Origin: Microcoleus sp. FACHB-61
Lineage (GTDB): Bacteria; Cyanobacteriota; Cyanobacteriia; Cyanobacteriales; Microcoleaceae
Assembly (NCBI GenBank): GCA_014695295.1
Contig: JACJNY010000063.1
Span: forward strand, 1-64,000
Direction of reading: 5' to 3'
Length of the DNA stretch: 64,000 bases
Part shown: in pieces, positions 35,886 to 44,823 of the stretch
How positions within the stretch are numbered: position 1 is the first letter of the stretch
Layout: every line of letters starts with the position of its first letter
The notes under the pieces: model-generated
Told to the model about the DNA's origin: nothing
Databases searched by the model: none
The model's input: only the letters and a program-made list of their open reading frames with translations
Program-made: the position numbers and the translations under genes

Positions 35886-37469
35886 TCAAAGATTTACCGT
35901 GTAAGCATCCCGAATTCCCGGAACTTTGAGGATCTCTGCCAGTATCCCCTCTGGTAGAGGGTCATCGAGGCTCAAAACCATCACCGCATCGCCTCGCACG
36001 ATTTTACGGCCTACTTGCATACTGGCAATATTGACATTAAAACTGCCCAATTGGGAACCAATTTTGCCAATAATCCCCGGCATATCGCGGTGCAGGGTAA
36101 ACAGCATATGGTGAGTGGGGGAAACGTTGACCGGGAAATCGTCAACGCTGGTAATCCGAATTTCGCTTTCGCCGAGGACTGCACCTGTCACCGTGTGTTC
36201 GCCGAGGGTTCCCTTGGCCGAGAGGTGCAGCGAGCCGGTGTAGTCGCGAATTGAGGCGTCTCTGGTTTCGACGACGCGAATTCCGCGTTCTTTTGCTTCA
36301 ATGCTGGCGTTGACGTAGTTAACGCGCTCTCGCAGGGCTTGGGAGAGCAGGCCTTTGAGGGCGGCGACGACTACGGGTTGACCTTGGTTGGTGGCCAATT
36401 CGCCTTGCAGTTGAACGTTGAGGTAATCGACTCGGCCTCCGGCTAGCTGGCTGACGAGGTTGCCGAGGGTTTCGGCGAGTTGCAGGTAGGGTTTGAGTTT
36501 TTCGATCGAGTCTGGGAAAATGCCGGGTATGTTGACAGCCGAGCGCGCGGGCAGCCCCAACAGCACGTCGCGAATTTGTTCAGCAACATCGATCGCCACA
36601 TTCACCTGAGCTTCCGCTGTGGATGCTCCCAAGTGGGGCGTCAGCACGATGTTTTGGCCGACACTCCGCAACGGGGAATCGGCTTGCAGCGGTTCCTGTT
36701 CGTAAACGTCGATCGCGGCGCCGGCGATCTTGCCTTCTTTGATGGCTTCTGCGAGGGCTGCTTCGTCGATGATGCCGCCTCTGGCGCAGTTTATGATCCT
36801 GGCCGTGGGCTTCATTTTCGACAGCACTTCAGCGTTAATTAAGTGCAGGGTTTCCGGCGTTTTGGGGATGTGCAGGGTGATGTAGTCGGATTCGCGCATC
36901 AGCAGTTCGAGTTCTACCAAGCGACAGCCCAACTGGTCGGCTCTTTCAGTCGAAATGAAGGGATCGTAGGCCAGCAGTTTCATGCCCATTGCTTTGGCTG
37001 CGGCGGCGAGGTGCGAGCCGATTTTGCCCAAACCGACGATACCGAGGGTTTTTTTGTAAACTTCTACGCCGATAAAGCGGTTGCGTTCCCATTTACCACC
37101 TTTGACGGATGCGTTGGCTTCTGGGATGTGACGGGACATGGAGAGCATCATGGCGATCGCGTGTTCGGCTGCGGCGATCGTGTTGCCTTCGGGGGAATTG
37201 ACGACTACAATTCCTTTGCGGGTAGCGGCGGCTACATCGACATTATCTACGCCGACGCCGGCTCTGCCGATGATTTTGAGTGAATTCCCGGCTTCAATGA
37301 TTTCTTTGGTAACTTGGGTGCCAGAACGGATCATTAAAGCGTCGTAATCTGCAATAATTCCTACCAGTTGTTCGGCTGAGAGTCCTGTGTTTACGTCAAC
37401 TTGCGCGACTTGGGAGAGGATGTCAATTCCGGCTTGGTCGATCGGATCGGATACTAGAACTTTAGGCAT
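35886..37469 (-). CDS. serA: D-3-phosphoglycerate dehydrogenase
   Basis: SerA oxidises 3-phosphoglycerate with NAD to start serine synthesis. The 527-residue protein is the long type: substrate-binding N-terminus, NAD Rossmann motif GLGKIGSHLA, catalytic Arg in NCARGGIIDE, Glu of YEQEPL and His of LTPHLGAST, then the intervening domain and a C-terminal ACT domain (HRDMPGIIGKIGSQLG, NIASMQVGR). The ACT domain may bind serine for feedback. ATG at 37469 (MPKVLVSDPID) is chosen; the reading to 37523 adds an unsupported tail. Confidence 0.95.
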   Translation of the reverse strand: MPKVLVSDPIDQAGIDILSQVAQVDVNTGLSAEQLVGIIADYDALMIRSGTQVTKEIIEAGNSLKIIGRAGVGVDNVDVAAATRKGIVVVNSPEGNTIAAAEHAIAMMLSMSRHIPEANASVKGGKWERNRFIGVEVYKKTLGIVGLGKIGSHLAAAAKAMGMKLLAYDPFISTERADQLGCRLVELELLMRESDYITLHIPKTPETLHLINAEVLSKMKPTARIINCARGGIIDEAALAEAIKEGKIAGAAIDVYEQEPLQADSPLRSVGQNIVLTPHLGASTAEAQVNVAIDVAEQIRDVLLGLPARSAVNIPGIFPDSIEKLKPYLQLAETLGNLVSQLAGGRVDYLNVQLQGELATNQGQPVVVAALKGLLSQALRERVNYVNASIEAKERGIRVVETRDASIRDYTGSLHLSAKGTLGEHTVTGAVLGESEIRITSVDDFPVNVSPTHHMLFTLHRDMPGIIGKIGSQLGSFNVNIASMQVGRKIVRGDAVMVLSLDDPLPEGILAEILKVPGIRDAYTVNL

Positions 37470-37758
37470 AGCAAGCAATTGAGTGGAATCAGTAAAAATA
37501 GGCAAGCGCGTTGGCAAGCACAAAGTTGAGGCTTAAACCTGGGGCAGTGTCTCACGGCTGAGCTCAAGCTTGCGTTTGTGCAGTTTGAATTGTATCTGCA
37601 TTCGGTCTTGACCGAGCGTTTTTGCTTGAAATATTTTAGGTTTCGGGGCGATCGCACTCTCGGATGCTCTGGAAATCCCCGAACTGCTTAGCTAGTATGT
37701 CTTTTCCGACTATAATTATTTCTAGGTGTCCGAGCCTAACCATCAGGAATTATTGTCA

Positions 37759-38265
37759 ATGAATTATCTTATCGCCGTACTGCCCGATCGAATGCAAGCC
37801 GAAGCTGCCTACAGTGCTCTGGAAAAAGAAGGCTTGCCCATGAAGCAAGTCAGCATTTTGGGCCGCGGCTACAAAACTGCTGATGAATTTGGCTTGATCG
37901 ACCCCAACCAGCAAGCAAATAAACAAGCTAAACTCATGGCTGTTTGGCTGGTGCCGTTTGGCTTTATTGCTGGCGTTACTTTTAGTCTGATGACTCAGTT
38001 GAAGACTTTTGCGTGGGCGGGCGAAATTGGCGATCACGCGATCGGCGGACTGCTAGGTGCGATCGCCGGCGGGATGGGCAGCTTTGTGGTTGGCGGAGCT
38101 GGGGGCATGGCTTTTGGCAGCGGCGATGCTTTGCCCTACCGCAACCGTTTGAATGCGGGTAAATTTTTGATTGCGGTTAAGGGTTCTGACGATTTGACAG
38201 GGAAAGCTGCGAAGATTTTGCGGCAGTTTGAACCGGAAAATATCCAAGGTTATACAGAGACTTAG
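37759..38265 (+). CDS. Glycine-rich membrane protein of the general-stress-protein type
   Basis: The protein of about 168 residues begins NYLIAVLPDRMQAEAAYSALEKEG, resembling the N-terminal ferredoxin-like fold of the general stress protein 17M group, then has hydrophobic glycine-rich helices (LVPFGFIAGVTFSLMTQL and GGLLGAIAGGMGSFVVGGAGGMAFG), and a C-terminal beta-alpha unit (KFLIAVKGSDDLTGKAAKIL). Probably membrane-associated; the function is unknown. The ATG at 37759 follows CAGGAATT; an upstream GTG at 37726 is also possible. Confidence 0.65.
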   Translation: MNYLIAVLPDRMQAEAAYSALEKEGLPMKQVSILGRGYKTADEFGLIDPNQQANKQAKLMAVWLVPFGFIAGVTFSLMTQLKTFAWAGEIGDHAIGGLLGAIAGGMGSFVVGGAGGMAFGSGDALPYRNRLNAGKFLIAVKGSDDLTGKAAKILRQFEPENIQGYTET

Positions 38266-38342
38266 TTATTTGTTGACGGTCAACTGTTGACGGTTAACTG
38301 TTAACTGTTGACAGTCAACTCGTGTATTATTTGAAGGCAGTT
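38266..38342. repeat. TGTTGAC heptamer-like repeats
   Basis: Seven-base-phased copies of TGTTGAC/TGTTAAC and their complements lie just before the Uma2 gene; the same words recur at about 50010-50065, 50334-50372 and 51925-51985. Confidence 0.7.
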
Positions 38343-38933
38343 ATGGAATTATCAACTCTCCCCCTAGATTCTCCCCTAGAATTAACGCTTGAATTAACTG
38401 ACGAGCAGTTTTTTCAGTTGTGTATAGACAACCGGGATTTGAGATTTGAGCGCTATGCAACGGGAGAATTAATTATTATGCCGCCTGCGAGTAGCGATAC
38501 AGGCAGACGGAATGCGGATCTAAGTTTTCAACTCGAAGGTTGGAGCCGTCAAAATAAACATTTGGGAATTGCTTTTGATTCTTCAACTGGATTTAAACTC
38601 CCCGACGGTACAGATATTTCTCCCGATGCTGCTTGGATTCGGCGCGACAGGTGGGATGCTTTAACTCCCGAACAGAAAGAGAAATTTGCGCCGATTTGTC
38701 CCGATTTTGTCGTGGAATTGCGATCGGCCACTGACTCGCTAGAAAAATTGCGGGCTAAAATGAAAGTGTATGTGAAAAATGGAGCGAGGTTGGGATGGTT
38801 GCTCGATCGCAAAAATAGAAAAGTAGAAATCTCCCGTCAAGGTAGAGAAGTAGAAATTTTAGATGAACCTGCAACTTTGTCCGGTGAAGATGTACTACCC
38901 GGTTTTGTGTTGGATTTAACTGATATTTTCTAA
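38343..38933 (+). CDS. Uma2-family (DUF820) putative endonuclease
   Basis: This protein of about 196 residues belongs to the very abundant cyanobacterial Uma2 family with a PD-(D/E)xK nuclease-like fold. The core residues are seen: Asp in DISPDAAWI, Glu in PDFVVELRS and Lys of AKMKVYVKNGARLGWL. The N-terminal ELTLELTDEQFFQLCIDN segment matches the family opening. Biological targets are unknown; the genes multiply in filamentous cyanobacteria and may be defence- or transposon-related. Start at 38343 (MELSTLP) is preferred over 38322 GTG. Confidence 0.85.
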   Translation: MELSTLPLDSPLELTLELTDEQFFQLCIDNRDLRFERYATGELIIMPPASSDTGRRNADLSFQLEGWSRQNKHLGIAFDSSTGFKLPDGTDISPDAAWIRRDRWDALTPEQKEKFAPICPDFVVELRSATDSLEKLRAKMKVYVKNGARLGWLLDRKNRKVEISRQGREVEILDEPATLSGEDVLPGFVLDLTDIF

Positions 38934-38950
38934 ATTTGTAAGAAGAATCG

Positions 38951-39140
38951 GCGGTTGAAACCGCATCTATTAAGTCAAAACCTGCAGAGGCTGGTTAAAG
39001 AGGACTCGGCGGTTGAAACCGCGTCTACACAAGCAAAACCCGCCGACGCGGGTTAAAGATAGCGTGGTAAAATTACGTTATTCTCTTTAGTCTGCGGAGG
39101 CGGACATCGTTTGTATAGCAGCGGTTTCAACCGCCTTCTT
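38951..39140. repeat. GCGGTTGAAACCGC palindromic repeats
   Basis: The palindromic word GGCGGTTGAAACCGC occurs at about 38951 and 39010, and as its complement (GCGGTTTCAACCGCC) at about 39121, with intervening GCAGAGGCTGGTTAAAG- and GCCGACGCGGGTTAAAG-type direct repeats. The spacing is too irregular for a CRISPR array. Confidence 0.75.
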
Positions 39141-39276
39141 ATCTTTTCTCATTCATTCATCAAGAAAAGGGGTCTGAAACCCCGTCCTTTTAGGACGGCT
39201 TTACATGAATTTTGGTTAAGGTAGACCCTTTCACACAAGACCTGCTAGTATGTGAAATAGCGTACTTAAGGTCAGC

Positions 39277-40464
39277 ATGACACTAAAAGCCTTCAGCTAT
39301 CGATTCTACCCAACGCCGGAACAAGAAAGTTTGTTGCGACGTACTTTGGGTTGTGCTCGTCTGGTCTATAACCGTGCTTTAGCAGCAAGAACTGAAGCTT
39401 GGTACAAAGAACAGAAACGGGTAGGGTATGCTGAGACTTCTTCAATGTTAACCGAATGGAAGAAAACCGAAGAACTAGATTTTCTCAACAAAGTTAGCTG
39501 TGTACCATTGCAACAATGTTTGAGACATTTACAAACGGCTTATACCAACTTTTTTGATGGGCGGGCAAAATATCCTAACTTCAAAAAGAAGCGCAACGGT
39601 GGTAGTGCAGAATTTACCAAGTCAGCATTCAAGTTCAAAGATGGACAAGTTTACCTAGCAAAAAGCACACAAGCGTTACCGATTCGCTGGAGCAGGACAC
39701 TACCTGATGGTGCAACACCATCAACATTAAGCATAAAGCTTGCACCATCAGGTAGGTGGTCAGTTTCTCTGCTGGTAGATGTTGAAATTGAAGCATTACC
39801 TAGAACAGATAATCAAGTCGGTATCGACCTGGGAGTTACAAGCTTGCTCACTCTAAGCACTGGCGAAAAGATTGCCAACCCTAAAGGATTCAAGGCAAAG
39901 TATAGCAAGCTTAGAAGATCGCAAAAATCTTTAAGTCGCAAGCAAAAAGGGTCAAATAACCGTTACAAAGCGCGGCTTAAAGTAGCGAAAGTGCATCAAG
40001 AAATCACTGATGCAAGGAAAGATAATCTTCACAAGTTAACAACGCGGTTGGTGCGTGAAAACCAAACCATCGCCGTAGAAGACTTAGCTGTGAATAATAT
40101 GGTCAAAAACCGGAAACTTGCTCTAGCTATAAGTGATGCAAGTTGGGGGGAATTAGTCAGACAACTTGACTACAAGTGCGATTGGTACGGTCGTACTTTA
40201 ATTAAGATTGACCGATGGTTTCCGAGTTCAAAACGGTGTGGCAATTGCGGACACATCGTTGAAAAGATGCCGTTGAATATTCGGGAATGGGATTGCCCTC
40301 AGTGCGGTACTCACCATGACCGAGATATCAACGCAGCAAAAAATATTTTGGCGGCAGGGCTTGCCGTGTCAGTCTGTGGAGCGACCGTAAGACCTGAACA
40401 GAGTAAATCTGTTAAGGCTGGTGCGAAATCCCCTAGGGGACGGAAGCAGAAACCTAAGTCGTGA
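39277..40464 (+). CDS. tnpB: RNA-guided nuclease TnpB
   Basis: TnpB is a transposon-encoded RuvC nuclease guided by an RNA copied from the element's right end; it cuts donor sites to favour retention of the element. The 395-residue protein is complete: N-terminal helix-turn region (PTPEQESLLRRTLGCARLVYN), RuvC residues Asp184 (GIDLG), Glu268 (AVEDL) and Asp348/Asp350 (HDRDINAAKN), and a zinc ribbon Cys321, Cys324, Cys340, Cys343 (CGNCG, CPQCG). No active-site residue is missing. No TnpA transposase gene is near, so mobility would need one in trans. Confidence 0.92.
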   Translation: MTLKAFSYRFYPTPEQESLLRRTLGCARLVYNRALAARTEAWYKEQKRVGYAETSSMLTEWKKTEELDFLNKVSCVPLQQCLRHLQTAYTNFFDGRAKYPNFKKKRNGGSAEFTKSAFKFKDGQVYLAKSTQALPIRWSRTLPDGATPSTLSIKLAPSGRWSVSLLVDVEIEALPRTDNQVGIDLGVTSLLTLSTGEKIANPKGFKAKYSKLRRSQKSLSRKQKGSNNRYKARLKVAKVHQEITDARKDNLHKLTTRLVRENQTIAVEDLAVNNMVKNRKLALAISDASWGELVRQLDYKCDWYGRTLIKIDRWFPSSKRCGNCGHIVEKMPLNIREWDCPQCGTHHDRDINAAKNILAAGLAVSVCGATVRPEQSKSVKAGAKSPRGRKQKPKS

Positions 40465-40506
40465 GTCTTAGGAATCCCCGTGGGTTTACGCCGGGGTGGA
40501 TGTCAA
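40350..40506 (+). ncRNA. Predicted omega RNA of the TnpB element
   Basis: By analogy with characterised TnpB systems the guide RNA scaffold overlaps the last part of tnpB and runs to the element's right end. The last 40 bases contain a GC-rich hairpin (CCCCGTGG..GCCGGGG near 40477-40497). The guide portion would be the flanking sequence after about 40506, which begins near GATATGATAGG. Boundaries are estimated and expression is inferred. Confidence 0.5.
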
Positions 40507-40545
40507 GATATGATAGGCTGCCAAAGGTTGCGTTTGGTATGACCT

Positions 40546-43500
40546 ATGAAAATCCTCCACGGGACTTGGATTCCTCAAACAGAAGAGTGTTTTGTTCAAG
40601 GTGGAACTTTTTGTCTTTGGGTTGAAACCACTGAAAAGAAAAAACAGCCTGCTAATGTTCATCCCCGACAATTGGAGACGGCACAGTTAAGAGAGTTTCT
40701 AACGAAAGAAGCCGGGATTCAACTGCCACCAGTCAGCAATACAAGTGCGATGGGGCTAGAATACGCGATCGTCCCTCGGTATTTTTTACTGCCCACTGCT
40801 GACAACCAGCCGTTGCCCTCTTTAGAACTAGCGCGATATTTAGAGACAGAGTTACCCGAAACATTTGAGTTGGAGTATTGGCAAGTTGATTGTGTGTCCA
40901 TCGCCACCCACACTTTGACTAAAGTATTGAACGATCTGCATTTTTTTGCCCTCTACGATTTAGCAGAAGTTCAGTTTGGTTCAGACTTGCTATTTTGGTA
41001 TCACTACACCCAAAAATTTAAGCAAATTGTTCTGAAAGATCATTATATTCCGGCATTGCGCTATCGAGAAACTGCTCCGATCGCGATCGCACCCATCGAA
41101 ACATCCGAACCCGCTGAGAAAGCCACGCGCGGGCGTAAGAAAGCGGGCGAGACAAAAACCAAAACAACTGCAAAAACTCCAAAAATACCTGCCAAAATTG
41201 CACCCAGCTTTGAGATTTATCCGGGATGGGAAATTGTTTCAACACAGTACGAAACTGATTTACAACGCTATGTTGAATGGATGCCTTTAGTTTGTGTGTC
41301 CGGTTTTCGGAAGATCCAGCTACAAGATACACCAAAGTTCTACGATCGCGAACGGTTGCTGCGGCATTTTTCCGAGTGTGCGATCGCGGAAATTGTCACT
41401 CAAACCCCCATCCCAGCATCGTTTGAAAATAAGATTGCGGATTCTTTACTCCAAATCTGCCTCAACCAAACACGAAAAATCGCGCGAGTAAGCCTTGAGC
41501 AATACCGGCAATGGCAAACCTGGCGCGATCGGATTACGCGCAATCAATCTGCTGACTCATTCTCCCTCTGCTTTCAACTACAATCCCCCGAAAACCCCGA
41601 ACAGCCTTGGCTTTTAGAGTTTCAGGTTGCTGCGAAAAAAGACCCATCTCTGCGGATGCCGTTGCAGGATTATTGGCGATCGACTCAACAAAAACAGTTG
41701 CAAACACAATTCGGAGACAACTTTGAGCAACATTTGCTGACAAATCTCGGCTACGCTGCCCGCATTTATCCCCAACTTTGGCAAGGGCTAGAAACCGACA
41801 AACCCGTTAACATTACCCTCGGCTTAGATGATGCTTTCACCTTTCTCAGCGAGTCCGCTTGGGTATTAGAAGATGCCGGATACAAAGTGATTGTCCCCGC
41901 TTGGTGGACGCCGAAGGGACGACAACGGGCGAAGATTCGCCTCCAAGTCAAAGGGAAGGGCAGCAAGAGCGCTGCAATCAAGGGCAAAGGATTGTTTTCG
42001 GCGGATTCCTTGGTGGAATATCAATATGAATTGGCGATCGGGGGTGAACGGGTTAGCGAACAAGAATGGCAGGCGTTAGTAAGCGCTAAAACGCCTCTAG
42101 TGCAGTTCCGGGGACAATGGATGGAACTGGACAAAGACAAGATGCAGGAGATGCTGGAGTTTTGGAAAAAACATCGCCAAGAAAACCCAGATTTAAGTCT
42201 GATTGACTTTATGAAGTTGACGGCAGAAGGAGAAGCGAGCGAACAGTTGGAAGTGGAGCGCGATCGGGCTTTATCGGATATGTTGGAGAAGCTGAACGAT
42301 AAGAGTCGGTTAGAGTTAATTGCAGATCCAGCAAAGTTTCACGGCAAGTTACGGGATTACCAAAAGCGCGGCGTTTCTTGGTTGAGTTATTTGGAAAGTT
42401 TGGGATTAAATGGCTGTCTTGCCGATGATATGGGTTTGGGTAAATCGGCGCAGGTAATTGCTAGATTATTGCAAGAGCGGGAAGTTTTATCTACTACAAA
42501 AGAGACAGAAAAAGCGATCGCACCTTCGGTTCTACCCACGCTGCTAATTGCGCCCACATCCGTAGTTGGTAACTGGCAAAAGGAAATGGAAAAATTTGCT
42601 CCAGAATTGCGATCGCTGATTCACCACGGCCCTCAACGTTTGCAAGATGCTAAAGCATTTAAAGCCGCCGTCCAAGATTGTGATATGTTGATTACTTCCT
42701 TTACCTTGGCGCGCAAAGATGAGAAGCTGTTGAGCAGCGTAGCGTGGCATCGCGTGGTAATTGATGAAGCCCAGAATATTAAAAATCCGAAAGCGGCGCA
42801 AACCAAGGCGATTTTAAAGTTACCCGCTACCCATCGACTAGCATTGACTGGAACACCCGTGGAAAATCGATTGCTGGATTTATGGTCAATTTTTAATTTC
42901 CTCAATCCGGGCTATCTGGGTAAAGAGGCGCAGTTTCGGAAGTTGTTTGAGATCCCGATTCAAAAAAATAGCAATCGCACGCAATCGGCAGCGCTCAAAA
43001 AATTAGTGGAACCCTTTATTCTCCGGCGCCTGAAAACCGATAAGTCGATTATTCAGGATCTCCCCGACAAAGTTGAGCAAAAGCTCTACTGCAATCTCAC
43101 CCGCGAGCAAGCTTCGCTTTATGAAGCGATCGTCAAAGAGGTAGAACAAGAAATTGATGCGGCGGAAGGGATGAAGCGCAAGGGGATGATTTTGGCGACA
43201 CTGCTGAAGCTGAAGCAAATTTGTAACCATCCGCGCCAGTTTTTGCAAGATGAAAGTGAGTTTACACCAGAGCGATCGCACAAACTGGAACGGCTGATCG
43301 AGATGATTGAGGAAGTCAAAGCAGAAGGCGAAAGTTTATTGGTATTTACGCAGTTTACAGAACTGGGAAGCGCGTTGGAAAAATATATTAAACAAACGCT
43401 ACATTACAACACTTACTACATCCACGGGGGAACCAGTCGCGAAAAACGGGAACGGATGATTTCAGAGTTTCAAGATCCAGAGTCTGAACCTTCGGTATTT

Positions 43501-43818
43501 ATTCTGTCACTGAAGGCGGGCGGCGTGGGAATTACGCTGACAAAAGCCAATCACGTGTTCCATTTCGATCGCTGGTGGAATCCGGCAGTGGAAGATCAGG
43601 CGACGGATCGGGCGTTTCGGATCGGACAGGAAAAAAATGTGTTTGTGCATAAGTTTGTGGCTATTGGCACGTTGGAGGAAAAAATTGACCAAATGATTGA
43701 GGACAAAAAGAAATTGGCAGGGTCAATTATTGGTGCTGATGAATCGTGGTTAACTGAGTTGGATAATGAGGCATTTAAGAAATTAATTAGGCTCAATAAA
43801 AATGCGGTTCTAGATTAG
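40546..43818 (+). CDS. SNF2-family DNA helicase/translocase
   Basis: This 1090-residue ATP-driven DNA translocase has the bacterial Snf2 layout: an N-terminal region of about 580 residues with a cyanobacterial SNF2-associated domain and a charged low-complexity linker (AEKATRGRKKAGETKTKTTAKTP region), then the two RecA-like lobes. Motif I ADDMGLGKSAQ, motif II VIDEAQ, LTGTPVEN, and the second lobe LLVFTQFTELGSAL, LSLKAGGVGITLTKA, ATDRAFRIGQ are intact. The adjacent SWIM protein starts 12 bases after its stop, an association common in bacteria. Its job may be nucleoprotein remodelling in recombination or defence; this is inference. Confidence 0.92.
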   Translation: MKILHGTWIPQTEECFVQGGTFCLWVETTEKKKQPANVHPRQLETAQLREFLTKEAGIQLPPVSNTSAMGLEYAIVPRYFLLPTADNQPLPSLELARYLETELPETFELEYWQVDCVSIATHTLTKVLNDLHFFALYDLAEVQFGSDLLFWYHYTQKFKQIVLKDHYIPALRYRETAPIAIAPIETSEPAEKATRGRKKAGETKTKTTAKTPKIPAKIAPSFEIYPGWEIVSTQYETDLQRYVEWMPLVCVSGFRKIQLQDTPKFYDRERLLRHFSECAIAEIVTQTPIPASFENKIADSLLQICLNQTRKIARVSLEQYRQWQTWRDRITRNQSADSFSLCFQLQSPENPEQPWLLEFQVAAKKDPSLRMPLQDYWRSTQQKQLQTQFGDNFEQHLLTNLGYAARIYPQLWQGLETDKPVNITLGLDDAFTFLSESAWVLEDAGYKVIVPAWWTPKGRQRAKIRLQVKGKGSKSAAIKGKGLFSADSLVEYQYELAIGGERVSEQEWQALVSAKTPLVQFRGQWMELDKDKMQEMLEFWKKHRQENPDLSLIDFMKLTAEGEASEQLEVERDRALSDMLEKLNDKSRLELIADPAKFHGKLRDYQKRGVSWLSYLESLGLNGCLADDMGLGKSAQVIARLLQEREVLSTTKETEKAIAPSVLPTLLIAPTSVVGNWQKEMEKFAPELRSLIHHGPQRLQDAKAFKAAVQDCDMLITSFTLARKDEKLLSSVAWHRVVIDEAQNIKNPKAAQTKAILKLPATHRLALTGTPVENRLLDLWSIFNFLNPGYLGKEAQFRKLFEIPIQKNSNRTQSAALKKLVEPFILRRLKTDKSIIQDLPDKVEQKLYCNLTREQASLYEAIVKEVEQEIDAAEGMKRKGMILATLLKLKQICNHPRQFLQDESEFTPERSHKLERLIEMIEEVKAEGESLLVFTQFTELGSALEKYIKQTLHYNTYYIHGGTSREKRERMISEFQDPESEPSVFILSLKAGGVGITLTKANHVFHFDRWWNPAVEDQATDRAFRIGQEKNVFVHKFVAIGTLEEKIDQMIEDKKKLAGSIIGADESWLTELDNEAFKKLIRLNKNAVLD

Positions 43819-43830
43819 GAGAAATCAAAG

Positions 43831-44655
43831 ATGTCACAATTTACTCGGACTTGGTGGGGCAATAAATTTATCGATGCGTTAGAAAGATTTACAGATTCTG
43901 GGCGACTCGGGCGGGGACGTGCCTATGCACGAAACGGCAAGGTAAAAAGCTTTGGCATGAATGATGGGTTAGTGATGGCACAGGTGAGAGGCTCGGTTAA
44001 TCCTTATTTTGGGGTTTATAAGGAGCCTCTGTACACAACTCAAATTGAGTTTGAGCCAATTAGTCAGGAAAAGTGGCAAATGGCGATCGCCCAAATGGCA
44101 TCAAAAGCCAGCTTCATTTCTCGGCTGCTGCTCAACGAAATGCCTGACAATATTGAAAATGCTTTTGCACCCCTCGGATTGCACCTTTTACCCAGCAGCC
44201 GCGAGGACTTTAAGACTACTTGCTCTTGCCCAGACTATAGCAATCCCTGCAAACATATTGCCGGAGTTTATTATTTGGTGGCGGCAGAATTGGACAAAGA
44301 TCCATTTTTACTGTTTGAATTACGGGGGCTTTCTAAGGAAGTGCTGCACCGCGAATTAGCAAAAACGCCTTTGGGCTTGGCACTTTCTGCCGAGTTAACG
44401 GCTGATGCAGCGGCCCCTGTGGCGGTGGATTCCTATTACACGCAGGCGATCGCCAGTGAGGCGCAAACCGTCAGCCTGAAAGAGTTTTGGCATGGTGCGA
44501 AGCGATTACCGCAGACGATTGAGGTGCCAGCGCAAAGTGGGGTAAGTGCGATCGTGGTGAAGAAACAGGGAGATTTTCCACAGTTTTGGCACAAGGATGG
44601 TTCGTTTATTGAGGCGATGGAAGAACTGTATTTGCGGGTGAAGAAGAATAAGTAG
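43831..44655 (+). CDS. SWIM zinc-finger protein
   Basis: The 274-residue protein carries a SWIM zinc finger CSCPDYSNPCKH (CxC-x6-CxH pattern) near residues 131-142, following an N-terminal region with the pattern FTRTWWGNKFIDALE, GRLGRGRAYARNGKV. SWIM domains bind DNA or protein and are typical partners of SNF2 helicases. It begins 12 bases after the SNF2 gene, an obvious operon. The C-terminus (EFWHGAKRLP, FIEAMEELYLRVKK) is of unknown function. It is probably cytosolic. Confidence 0.88.
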   Translation: MSQFTRTWWGNKFIDALERFTDSGRLGRGRAYARNGKVKSFGMNDGLVMAQVRGSVNPYFGVYKEPLYTTQIEFEPISQEKWQMAIAQMASKASFISRLLLNEMPDNIENAFAPLGLHLLPSSREDFKTTCSCPDYSNPCKHIAGVYYLVAAELDKDPFLLFELRGLSKEVLHRELAKTPLGLALSAELTADAAAPVAVDSYYTQAIASEAQTVSLKEFWHGAKRLPQTIEVPAQSGVSAIVVKKQGDFPQFWHKDGSFIEAMEELYLRVKKNK

Positions 44656-44670
44656 TTGGGTGGACAATGT

Positions 44671-44785
44671 GGCATTGCTGATTGACGGTATGAATTAAGT
44701 TCTACGAAAAGACTCCAAGGCACAAAAAGTCTGTCTTCGGCAAAGATTAAAAAATGTACATTCATACTAAAGTTCAGCAACGCCC
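44671..44785. repeat. MITE-like palindrome, GGCATTGCTGA ends
   Basis: The 115-bp element has imperfect inverted ends: GGCATTGCTGAttgacgGTATGAAT and ATTCATACtaaagTTCAGCAACGCC. It fills the space between the convergent SWIM and restriction endonuclease genes. Confidence 0.7.
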
Positions 44786-44823
44786 ATCCCTATACTCTGC
44801 AACGCCAAAATCTGTTATCTACT

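Larger units (their letters stand above)
39165..40506 (+). mobile_element. TnpB-only IS200/IS605-family element (IS1341 group)
   Basis: The element contains tnpB but no tnpA. The left end has nested hairpins (GGGGTCTGAAACCCC and GTCCTTTTAGGAC) and the right end has a stem-loop CCCCG..CGGGG followed by GGATGTCAA, the typical terminal arrangement of this group. Exact ends are estimated. It lies between a Uma2 gene and the SNF2 gene. Confidence 0.7.

Noticed and set aside
36480-37283. Long plus-strand frames inside serA
   Set aside because: They are antisense to the well-matched serA coding sequence and have no family-like motifs.
38951-39140. CRISPR-like palindromic repeats
   Set aside because: Spacing and orientation vary; the GCGGTTGAAACCGC word is a dispersed repeat.
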